The notes below the pieces were generated by a model, which saw only the letters and a list, made by a program, of their open reading frames with translations, was not told the DNA's origin and made no database searches. The position numbers and the translations under genes are program-made. A stretch of DNA of 64,000 nt, taken from assembly GCF_016765695.1 (NCBI RefSeq), contig NZ_JAETGO010000044.1, forward strand, positions 1 through 64,000, read 5' to 3'. Positions 57,939-64,000 of the stretch are shown in pieces (position 1 is the stretch's first letter; each line of letters begins with the position of its first letter). Origin of the DNA: Sporosalibacterium faouarense. Lineage in GTDB: Bacteria > Bacillota > Clostridia > Tissierellales > VENL01.

Positions 57939-58064
57939 TTATATTCTATTTTCTATTGTTCTTTTAATAATTGAATAGAATATTTCTTCAAGCTGACTAA
58001 CCCTATCTTGTTCATTACTATTCTTAAATTCTTCTTCTACTACCAAATCAATAGCATTGGACAT
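57939..58064 (-). CDS. Small acidic protein ahead of the recombinase
   Basis: 41 residues (begins MSNAIDLVVEEEFKNSN, ends IKRTIENRI), acidic in front and basic at the end, predicted helical. Ribosome site GAGGTG lies eight bases before the ATG. It sits 48 bases upstream of the recombinase on the same strand, as small genes often do before large serine recombinases; it could be a recombination directionality or control factor. Function not known. Confidence 0.65.
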   Translation of the reverse strand: MSNAIDLVVEEEFKNSNEQDRVSQLEEIFYSIIKRTIENRI

Positions 58065-58129
58065 ATTATCACCTCAATAAATACTATGAAAATGTAACTT
58101 TGTCCTATGCTGTAATTTCTATAAGAGAA

Positions 58130-58146
58130 TTATTAGAATCTAATAA
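58130..58146. promoter_or_regulatory. Palindrome upstream of the recombinase unit
   Basis: TTATTAGAATCTAATAA, a perfect 8-base inverted repeat around a single base, 66 bases before the start of the 41-codon gene. Placement suits an operator for a small dimeric repressor. Confidence 0.45.
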
Positions 58147-58260
58147 GATAAAAATATTATTTTGTCAAAAAAATATCTCCCTTAGGACAAGGAAGATAAA
58201 CTACATTTAGCTTAATAACTTTTTTTAGATATATTAATTAACAAATAGGATTTGAAATAT

Positions 58261-58295
58261 TTAACGGTAAGTATTATGAAAATACTTATCGTTAA
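58261..58295. repeat. Long inverted repeat in the gap after the 58391 gene
   Basis: TTAACGGTAAGTATT (58261-58275) and AATACTTATCGTTAA (58281-58295) match with one exchange (a G-U pair in RNA) around a five-base loop. It follows the three-gene two-component operon, but has no T-tract on either side, so it is either a weak transcript end or a DNA-binding site. Confidence 0.55.
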
Positions 58296-58390
58296 TAGTA
58301 TAGATACAAACTAAGATGAAATCATACTCTTTAAGGAGATTCTTTATTAATTAGGTTTAAGGCAATATGCCTATCACACATTAACTATTT

Positions 58391-58942
58391 CTACAATAGT
58401 TTACTTCCCTTTTCACAAAGCTCATAAACTTCATCTAGTTTATCTTCAATCAGTGAAGTCACCTTTGCTGTCCTTTTCCTTACAACATTTCTATATATAA
58501 AATAAGGTATTATCCAGCCTACAAAAGCAGGTATTCCTAAAATGATACATAGTAAAATCTTAGGTGGTGTTGATGTCACAGCGAATACTGAACCGGCCAT
58601 AAATGCTGTTCCAATAATCCCTACAATAAGTGAATACATAGTGCCTTGTGAAGTTATTGACTTTTCAAGATTATCTATTTCTTTTATACAATATTCAAAA
58701 TTTCTCTGCAACCTAGTTAACTCCATTTTATTCATAATCTTACGATTTCTTTTTAATCTTAAAGTTATATTTGCATATGGGTTTACTCTATTTGTAGTCA
58801 TCTTATGATTTACATTCTCATCAACTTCCCAACCAAAGTTTTCATACGAATCAATTAAAAAAGATATCTTTTCCGAATTTGTAATGACTTCTTTATAGTC
58901 ATAGGCCACAAATGTTTGACTGTCTTTTTTTATTTCACTCAT
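58391..58942 (-). CDS. Hypothetical membrane protein of the two-component operon
   Basis: 183 residues. A soluble N-terminal region of about 70 residues (TFVAYDYKEVITNSEKISFLIDSYENFGWEV) is followed by a helical segment, two membrane helices (about 100-125 and 128-150) and a charged tail. Its ATG overlaps the kinase stop (ATGA), so it is made with the kinase. The opening part is reminiscent of small DUF4177-like proteins (YENFGWEVDE) but I cannot assign a family. It may be an accessory or target of the two-component system. Confidence 0.75.
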   Translation of the reverse strand: MSEIKKDSQTFVAYDYKEVITNSEKISFLIDSYENFGWEVDENVNHKMTTNRVNPYANITLRLKRNRKIMNKMELTRLQRNFEYCIKEIDNLEKSITSQGTMYSLIVGIIGTAFMAGSVFAVTSTPPKILLCIILGIPAFVGWIIPYFIYRNVVRKRTAKVTSLIEDKLDEVYELCEKGSKLL

Positions 58943-60039
58943 GAAAAAATCTCCTCATCTTCTATATTATCTACAATGTGAACTGGTATTGTAACCATAA
59001 ATGTGGTTCCCTTACCTAATATACTTTCCGCATCTATTCTACCTTCATGTAATTGTAATACCCGTAACGTCAAAGCAAGCCCTAACCCGTTACCTTCCAT
59101 AGAGTGAGATGTATCACCTTGATAAAATTTATCAAAGATATGCTTCAAGGTATCTTCACTCATACCACATCCTGTATCAGAAACAGAAACAATGATATTA
59201 TCTTCTGTAGAAGTCTGCTTTAAAGTGATCTTTCCTTCATTTTCTGTAAACTTGATAGCATTCGATAATAAGTTATTCCATACTAATTCCATAAGGCTTT
59301 CATCTCCATATATCATTGCTCTATCTTCAAGGTCAGCTTCAAACTCTATATTTTTCTTATCCCATGCTTCCTCAAATTGTATTGCACATTTACTTAACTG
59401 CCTGCATATATCAAATTGTGAAACTTCAAGCTGAATTTTTTGATTCTCAATTTTATTCAGCTTTAATATATTTGTAATAAGATTTGATAAACGTTTTGAA
59501 GCATACTCAACTGCTTTAGCATACTCAATTCTCTGTTCTTCTGAAATGGATACTTTCTGTAAATATTCTGCATAATTCTGTATAACTGCAATGGGTGTCT
59601 TTATTTCATGAGATACATTTGATACAAAGTCCGTTTTTAATGTTTCAATACTTCCAAGTTCCTCAACCATCTTATTAAAATCAAGAAACATATTGTCCAA
59701 ATAATCCATCTTATCAGGAGAATGCAGTGGTTCAACATATACAGAAAAATCACCATTAGCTACTTGATTAGTTGCTTTTGCGAAATCCCTCATTGGTTTT
59801 TCATATTTTTGTTTGATTTGATATAACGTAAGATAGGTAAAAATACCAGAACATAAAACCCAGAAAAATAGAATTAAAAGAAAGTGAATTTTCTTTATGC
59901 TTGTATAGTCTATATACTCTCCTATTATGAAAAACTGAGCAGTAGTAATAACACTAAAAGAAAGGAATGTTATAACAAATGATAGTAATGCACTGAAAAC
60001 TTTCTTCCCATTCAACTCCGATTTAGTTACCTTTCTCAT
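58939..60039 (-). CDS. Sensor histidine kinase (HAMP-HisKA-HATPase)
   Basis: 366 residues. Two membrane helices (about 15-40 and 52-73) with only a very short extracytoplasmic loop, HAMP (about 75-125), HisKA with phospho-H144 in FVSNVSHEIKTPIAV, and HATPase motifs NNLLSNAIKFT, SDTGCGM and GNGLGLALTLRVL. The small loop points to an intramembrane-sensing kinase, often responsive to envelope stress or antimicrobials. Overlaps the response regulator gene by four bases. Confidence 0.93.
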   Translation of the reverse strand: MRKVTKSELNGKKVFSALLSFVITFLSFSVITTAQFFIIGEYIDYTSIKKIHFLLILFFWVLCSGIFTYLTLYQIKQKYEKPMRDFAKATNQVANGDFSVYVEPLHSPDKMDYLDNMFLDFNKMVEELGSIETLKTDFVSNVSHEIKTPIAVIQNYAEYLQKVSISEEQRIEYAKAVEYASKRLSNLITNILKLNKIENQKIQLEVSQFDICRQLSKCAIQFEEAWDKKNIEFEADLEDRAMIYGDESLMELVWNNLLSNAIKFTENEGKITLKQTSTEDNIIVSVSDTGCGMSEDTLKHIFDKFYQGDTSHSMEGNGLGLALTLRVLQLHEGRIDAESILGKGTTFMVTIPVHIVDNIEDEEIFS

Positions 60040-60707
60040 GTCAATACCGCCTTATACCCAATCCCTCTAACTGTCACTATTTTAAATCCATCACACTCAG
60101 AGAATTTATCTCTCAATTTTGTTATATATACATCCACTGCACGAAGACTTGTATCAGTGTCAATTCCCCAGAATTCATCCATAAGTTGTGCTCTTGAAAA
60201 AGTTTTTTTGGGATAGGAAAGCAGTTTATATAAGATATTAAATTCTCTAGTAGTAACTGTCACCTCTTCATCCTTTATTGTTGCACTCATAGCATCTGCA
60301 TCAAGTATAAGATTCCCAATTACTAACTTTCTCTCCATTTCAATATTTGCCCGACGAAGTAGTGCTCTTACACGTAGTAATAACTCTCCTAGCTCAATGG
60401 GCTTTACCATATAGTCATCAATTCCAAGTTGAAATCCCTTTTGTTTAGAAGGAAGATCATCCTTTGCAGACATAAACAATATTGGAATTGTTTTATTTAA
60501 CTGACGTACTGTCCTAGCAAACTGAAATCCATCTATTTCAGGCATCATTATATCTGAAATTATCATCTCATATATATTATTATACATTTCATCATATGCA
60601 TCATTGGCATTCAAACAGCCCTTTGCCTGAAAACCGCTATCATTTAAATAAGTACAAACAATTCTGTTTAATTCTTTATCGTCTTCTACTACTAATATGT
60701 TAATCAC
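60036..60707 (-). CDS. OmpR-family response regulator
   Basis: 223 residues. Receiver domain with D52 (ISDIMMPEIDGF) and the Lys of VKPIELGELLLRV; C-terminal winged helix with VTTREFNILYKLL and SLRAVDVYITKLRDKF, then VRGIGYKAVL. First gene of the operon with the kinase and the 183-residue protein. A direct repeat at 60804-60825, one helical turn apart, precedes it, as expected for this class; the same repeat recurs before three other local transcription units. Confidence 0.94.
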   Translation of the reverse strand: MINILVVEDDKELNRIVCTYLNDSGFQAKGCLNANDAYDEMYNNIYEMIISDIMMPEIDGFQFARTVRQLNKTIPILFMSAKDDLPSKQKGFQLGIDDYMVKPIELGELLLRVRALLRRANIEMERKLVIGNLILDADAMSATIKDEEVTVTTREFNILYKLLSYPKKTFSRAQLMDEFWGIDTDTSLRAVDVYITKLRDKFSECDGFKIVTVRGIGYKAVLT

Positions 60708-60803
60708 TATTTTTCCTCCTTGTCCTTTAATACTACTTATCTACTAAAACCATAATATCATATTAAATTTATCCTATATTAATTTTATTTATACTTTGTT
60801 AGA

Positions 60804-60825
60804 GAATTGTTTCAGAATTGTTAAT
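60804..60825 (-). promoter_or_regulatory. Direct-repeat operator before the response regulator
   Basis: Read on the minus strand: AACAATTC, three bases, AACAATTC, so two identical half-sites 11 bases apart. A TATAAA-like -10 follows ten bases after it, so the site covers the -35 region, as for OmpR-class activators. It lies 97 bases before the response regulator start. Same element as at 61686, 63104 and 63554. Confidence 0.7.
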
Positions 60826-60851
60826 GGCCAAAAATCAAACAGTATACAAAA

Positions 60852-60889
60852 ACAGATATCGAAGGTAGTTTTCAACAAACGATATCTGT
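60852..60889 (-). terminator. Terminator after the four-helix membrane protein gene
   Basis: ACAGATATCG / CGATATCTGT stem with a loop of 18 bases and five T on the minus strand, 30 bases after the stop codon at 60919. Confidence 0.88.
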
Positions 60890-60918
60890 AAATATTATAT
60901 GATTACACTACATTCAAT

Positions 60919-61287
60919 CTATTTTAATCCTTTAATAAAAGGAATCAGGCTAAGTAACACAACAATCCCTACAACACCTATAACGATTCCAATTACCATT
61001 TTACTCCAAACCATAGTTAAGCACATACCCACTCCTAAAAGTAAAGCACCCAAAATTCCAATCAGTGTTGCACCTATAGTCTTTGGTGAAATTTTTATTG
61101 GATCTTTATTCTCCATTTTTCTCCATACAAACACCATTATAAGGAGTACTACCAATCCAATGCATCCCATCACAACTCCAGGTTTAAATGCATTCCATTC
61201 AGGTAAAAGGGTCATACACATCCCAATTGCCAGTAAAATACCTCCTATTGTTCCTAAAATCATTGCCACAAAGCTACTTTTCTTCAT
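60919..61287 (-). CDS. Small four-helix membrane protein
   Basis: 122 residues with an internal duplication: each half has two glycine-rich membrane helices (ILGTIGGILLAIGMCMTL and LIGILGALLLGVGMCLTM match closely), joined by a charged linker (WRKMENKDPIKISPKT). Not a recognised family. The ATG at 61287 follows GGGAGGAG. It is the second gene after the 79-codon gene, under the repeat at 61686, and probably part of the local two-component regulon. Confidence 0.78.
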   Translation of the reverse strand: MKKSSFVAMILGTIGGILLAIGMCMTLLPEWNAFKPGVVMGCIGLVVLLIMVFVWRKMENKDPIKISPKTIGATLIGILGALLLGVGMCLTMVWSKMVIGIVIGVVGIVVLLSLIPFIKGLK

Positions 61288-61361
61288 ATCTATTTGCTCC
61301 TCCCTTTTATTACTTGACTCTAGCTAATTTTGTTATTTTTTATATCTTTGATGATATCCTA

Positions 61362-61601
61362 TTAATATCTTCTTCTCTCTTCCATATCTAACCTACTCTT
61401 TTCTTCACGAGCTTTCTGTTCTGCGGCTAACCTTTCTTTTGCCTCAGCTATTGATTCACCATCTTTTGTAAGGTAATTGTCTACAAATTTGTCAGTCATC
61501 TTATTAAATCCACCAACTACTCCATTTTCAACCTTCTTGTATCCTCCTACAACTTTTTCACTAATTTTCCTATTTGCTTTTATAAGCTTTGACTTTGCCA
61601 T
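61362..61601 (-). CDS. Small charged helical protein
   Basis: 79 residues, very rich in Lys, Glu and Arg, with a glycine-patterned middle (VVGGYKKVENGVVGGFNKMTDKF) and an acidic/basic tail (LAAEQKAREEKSRLDMEE). It has no membrane helix; an amphipathic helix that binds membranes is plausible. Ribosome site AAAGGAGAG. First gene of a two-gene unit under the repeat at 61686. Unknown function. Confidence 0.75.
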   Translation of the reverse strand: MAKSKLIKANRKISEKVVGGYKKVENGVVGGFNKMTDKFVDNYLTKDGESIAEAKERLAAEQKAREEKSRLDMEERRRY

Positions 61602-61685
61602 AATCTATCTCTCCTTTTAATTTGGTTTATTTGTGTTTCATTTGATAATTCAATAATATATTTTAAATATTTATGTAATGTTTAA

Positions 61686-61707
61686 TTATTATTTGTAAAT
61701 TGTTAAT
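61686..61707 (-). promoter_or_regulatory. Direct-repeat operator before the 61601 gene
   Basis: A diverged copy of the repeat at 60804: 16 of 22 positions agree, with the distal half-site (TTAACAATTT on the minus strand) best kept. It lies 85 bases before the 79-codon gene. Confidence 0.55.
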
Positions 61708-61722
61708 TCATATATTATTTCT

Positions 61723-63033
61723 TTAAGCTATAAATTTTTTATTAAATGAAAAATATTGTACATGGTTGTTTAACTTTTCTGAGTAATTTTTCAATAAAGT
61801 TGCGGTTGATTCAATCTCTCTGATATTTTGGTTCAATCCTGCTACAGACTCTCGCGTACCATCAGTAGAGTAAACACTTTTCTCTGATATAACTCTTAAT
61901 TCTTCTATGGCTTCTGTAATCTTTTCTCTTGCAGAATCGCATGGTTTAGTCTGTGCTCTTATTTCTAATATTTCTCTTAATGAAGCTCCAATGCCATCAT
62001 TAACTTTTTCAAAATGCCCTTGAGTTTCAACTAGCTTTTTTCTTTGCTTTCCAACATCTCCTAGAACTTCGTTCATAATATCTAACATTTTTCCAGACTC
62101 TTTTGACAAGTCTCCAATAATTTCATCTATTTCTTTTACAGATTCACTTGACTGATTTGCCAACTTACTTATTTCGTCTGCAACCACAGAAAATCCCTTG
62201 CCATGTTCTCCAGCCCTCGCTGCTTCAATGCTAGCATTTAATGCAAGTAATACTGTTTGATCTGCAATAGATGTAATCATTTGAATTACATTGTTAATTC
62301 TGATAGATGCCTCATATGTAGAATTTACTTGTTTATTAATTCTCTCAACTGCATTATTTGTTCGTTCGTTATATTTATCAAGGTTATTCATATTATCTAT
62401 TGACTGACTTCCATCATCCTTCATTCTACCTGATGTTTCTTCTAAATGTTCCACACTGACTACGATGTTGCTTATTTGATTGCCTATCTCCTCAATATGC
62501 TTAGAAGCCTCATTCATGTCACCATACTGTTTCTTAGCATCATCTGAAATAATCTTAACTGCTGACTCAATTTGTCCAGTGGCTAAACTTGTTTCTCCAA
62601 CCATTCTTTCCAGAATATCTTCTGAATTCAACAGTTGTTCTGATACTTCCTGAATATCAGATATAGCCTCTTTCAGTTTATTTCTTAAATTTATTAAAGA
62701 CTCAGCCATAGAACCGATTTCATCTTTTCTTTTTATCATTTTTTCACTAATAGAAATATCTAGATCTCCTTCTGCCATCTTTATGATGCACTCTTCAGCC
62801 TTACGTATTGGTTTCACAATACTATGGGCAACATAAAGTAACTGAATAGTACCAATTAGTAGTATCACAGCAATCGTATTGGCAATTGTCATCTCACTAT
62901 ATCCCTTTAAAGATAGAATAGATGTCGCTGTTGACATTACAACCAATGGACATAGACCTGTAGCAATAATTTGGTTCCTAATACTTTTTGTTACTTTTTT
63001 AGATTTCTTTTTATCTTGATTTTGTATTTTCAT
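61723..63033 (-). CDS. Methyl-accepting chemotaxis protein without extracellular sensor domain
   Basis: 436 residues. Two adjacent membrane helices (about 28-48 and 53-72) leave almost no outside loop; a HAMP domain follows (about 74-125), then the signalling domain with [19 protein letters not shown] and VADEISKLA. Input must come from the membrane, from HAMP or from a partner. It lies under the repeat at 63104, 71 bases before the start, which links it to the neighbouring two-component system rather than to ordinary chemotaxis genes. Confidence 0.9.
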   Translation of the reverse strand: MKIQNQDKKKSKKVTKSIRNQIIATGLCPLVVMSTATSILSLKGYSEMTIANTIAVILLIGTIQLLYVAHSIVKPIRKAEECIIKMAEGDLDISISEKMIKRKDEIGSMAESLINLRNKLKEAISDIQEVSEQLLNSEDILERMVGETSLATGQIESAVKIISDDAKKQYGDMNEASKHIEEIGNQISNIVVSVEHLEETSGRMKDDGSQSIDNMNNLDKYNERTNNAVERINKQVNSTYEASIRINNVIQMITSIADQTVLLALNASIEAARAGEHGKGFSVVADEISKLANQSSESVKEIDEIIGDLSKESGKMLDIMNEVLGDVGKQRKKLVETQGHFEKVNDGIGASLREILEIRAQTKPCDSAREKITEAIEELRVISEKSVYSTDGTRESVAGLNQNIREIESTATLLKNYSEKLNNHVQYFSFNKKFIA

Positions 63034-63103
63034 AACGAAGATTCCCCTTTTCTGTCAATTCATTATAGTTAGTTTAAACAAAATATATTTGCGTTTTGTT
63101 TAT

Positions 63104-63125
63104 GAATTGTTTCTATTTTGTTAAT
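63104..63125 (-). promoter_or_regulatory. Direct-repeat operator before the chemoreceptor
   Basis: Differs from the 60804 copy only at three or four central bases (both start GAATTGTTTC and end TTGTTAATG on the plus strand). A TATAAT box lies about 36 bases further toward the gene. Confidence 0.7.
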
Positions 63126-63201
63126 GTAAAATTTAAAGCCATATAATACCCGCAACTTATTAACCACATCTATTCAATTCTAAGAAATACTTTGGCATTA
63201 A

Positions 63202-63339
63202 CTAAGGGATTCTTACATATTCATACAAAAAAAAGAAGGAATAAACACTGATTAGGAATTTTATAATCGCTATTATAGCATTAGATGCCATAGACATTTT
63301 AGAGAAAAAATTAATCCAATCAGTATTTCTTCCATCCAT
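63202..63339 (-). CDS. Possible small membrane protein
   Basis: An open frame of 45 codons starting MDGRNTDWINFFSKMS and containing one hydrophobic helix (residues about 20-39, IIAIIKFLISVYSFFFLY). The frame is open for another 13 codons upstream and there is no convincing ribosome site, so it may be a small protein, the tail of a decayed gene or chance. It lies downstream of the 26-codon gene on the same strand. Confidence 0.35.
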   Translation of the reverse strand: MDGRNTDWINFFSKMSMASNAIIAIIKFLISVYSFFFLYEYVRIP

Positions 63340-63401
63340 CTTCTTCGACTTATTAAAATAAGTACTATAAAACTTTCCTTATTATAAGTTTTCTTTGGAA
63401 T

Positions 63402-63482
63402 TTATTTACTTTTCTTTTTATAAATTACTACTCCAGCGCCAACAACAGCGACGATAGCTACAACTGGTATAACAGCTCCCAT
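63402..63482 (-). CDS. 26-residue hydrophobic peptide
   Basis: Starts MGAVIPVVAIVAVVGAGVV and ends IYKKKSK: one Val/Ala/Gly membrane helix followed by a basic tail. An excellent ribosome site (AAAGGAGGATAAAAC before the ATG) argues for real translation. The shape resembles small membrane-active peptides or regulatory single-helix proteins. It is 72 bases downstream of a copy of the local direct-repeat operator (63554-63575). Confidence 0.7.
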   Translation of the reverse strand: MGAVIPVVAIVAVVGAGVVIYKKKSK

Positions 63483-63553
63483 GTTTTATCCTCCTTTCAT
63501 TGATTTTATTTTTTAATCCCTCCTTATCTTTTCGATATTTTTATTCTACCGAC

Positions 63554-63575
63554 GGATTGTTTCAAAATTACTTAT
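63554..63575 (-). promoter_or_regulatory. Direct-repeat operator before the 26-residue peptide
   Basis: 17 of 22 positions agree with the copy at 60804; the proximal half-site (GAAACAATCC on the minus strand) is well kept. A TAGAAT -10 box follows eight bases later, so the repeat covers the -35 region. Confidence 0.6.
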
Positions 63576-63683
63576 AAAGTGTTTGAAAAATATTAAATAA
63601 AATATTTGATAACTATAATTGTAAAAAACGTCTCATTTGAATTGCAAAATATCTCCATTTTGCTTCCTCTTGTTGTTGTCATA

Positions 63684-63712
63684 TTGACATTTTTATAAAA
63701 CTTCAATACAAT
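63684..63712 (+). promoter_or_regulatory. Sigma-A-type promoter
   Basis: TTGACA (63684-63689), 17-base spacer, TACAAT (63707-63712), upstream of the plus-strand gene at 63779, which has a GGGGGAATTA ribosome site. Confidence 0.7.
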
Positions 63713-63778
63713 TTATATAATATCTTAGCGTGATATTTGGTATAAGATTTATTAAATAACTTTTTTGGGGGAATTAAG

Positions 63779-64000
63779 ATGAATACTAACTTAGATATCC
63801 TTTGGAAAAAAATTCATGACTTTACTCTTTCATGTGGAAGGGTGCATGAACCAAAAGCTTTTTCTACTAAGATTTTGTCTAGTCTCGATGAGTTATGCAA
63901 TTTTGACCAGTCACTAATTTATTTTCTAGATGGAAACGGCAAGGTATACAATCAATATCTTATGAACATTGACAAGCGATGGAGTACTATGTATCTTGAA
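63779..64000 (+). CDS. Probable LuxR-type regulator, N-terminal part (partial)
   Basis: 74 codons to the window's right edge. Residues such as FTLSCGRVHEPKAFSTKIL, then DQSLIYFLDGNGKVYNQYL and DKRWSTMYLE, resemble the N-terminal GAF-like domain of clostridial regulators that end in a LuxR helix-turn-helix. The DNA-binding domain would lie outside the window, so the call is tentative. Transcribed divergently from the 26-residue peptide gene; it might control or sense the adjacent regulon. Confidence 0.5.
   Translation, partial: MNTNLDILWKKIHDFTLSCGRVHEPKAFSTKILSSLDELCNFDQSLIYFLDGNGKVYNQYLMNIDKRWSTMYLE

Noticed and set aside
60899-61327. Plus-strand open frame of 142 codons
   Set aside because: It is the mirror of the repetitive four-helix membrane protein on the minus strand, low in complexity and without a ribosome site.
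56325-63033. Prophage or conjugative element
   Set aside because: Apart from the recombinase there are no structural, replication, relaxase or secretion genes in the interval.

Overview
The window is AT-rich and densely coded, with strong GGAGG-type ribosome binding sites and short operons ending in Rho-independent terminators. The content points to a spore-forming anaerobic member of the Clostridia that ferments amino acids: arginine deiminase and ornithine carbamoyltransferase, glutamate 2,3-aminomutase, a Re-type citrate synthase, citrate lyase with its CitAB-type sensor pair, and a spore-coat transglutaminase. I cannot name the species. I see no tRNA, rRNA or CRISPR array.

Layout. 0-14.8 kb: the end of an arginine deiminase operon (arcA and the first 16 codons of arcB), a metallo-beta-lactamase hydrolase, a cell-wall amidase, a short orphan resembling the N-terminal part of N-6 adenine methylases, a Crp/Fnr regulator, glutamate 2,3-aminomutase, a secreted protein + lipoprotein + AlaX operon, an amidohydrolase, a PgpA-like phosphatase, an old yellow enzyme and an Xaa-Pro peptidase. 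14.9-19.6 kb: a chemoreceptor translationally overlapped with a STAS protein, a TauE/SafE permease, a histidine phosphatase and a SagB-type nitroreductase. 19.7-23.3 kb: a pantothenate operon (panG-like, panB, cupin, panC, panD) behind a structured leader with a terminator and a visible antiterminator. 23.5-27.8 kb: a 2H phosphoesterase, an unknown protein overlapping the transglutaminase Tgl, and a diacylglycerol kinase fused to a papain-like domain.

27.9-39 kb is a nine-gene operon with its regulators: malic enzyme, a 2-hydroxycarboxylate transporter, a LeuCD-type hydro-lyase and citCDEFX, next to a CitAB-type two-component system. It should import a di- or tricarboxylate and split it to acetate plus an oxoacid; the hydro-lyase leaves open a mesaconate/citramalate route. 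39-50 kb: a GAF-GGDEF diguanylate cyclase, small membrane and zinc-ribbon proteins, HPr with a HAD phosphatase, and a beta-glucoside PTS operon under a LicR-type PRD regulator. 50.3-51.4 kb carries two gene relics. 51.4-55.7 kb is the oxidative half of the citric-acid cycle (Re-citrate synthase, aconitase, isocitrate dehydrogenase), which makes 2-oxoglutarate for glutamate synthesis, opposite in direction to citrate lyase. 56.3-58.1 kb holds a large serine recombinase with a 41-codon gene before it.

58.4-63.6 kb is the least familiar part: an OmpR-type response regulator, a histidine kinase, three small membrane or charged proteins, a chemoreceptor without an extracellular sensor domain, and a 26-residue hydrophobic peptide. 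Four promoters in this block carry the same direct-repeat operator (AACAATTC-N3-AACAATTC and variants), all in one orientation and 71-97 bases before the start codons, so the block reads as one locally wired regulon. The window closes with the start of a probable LuxR-type regulator.
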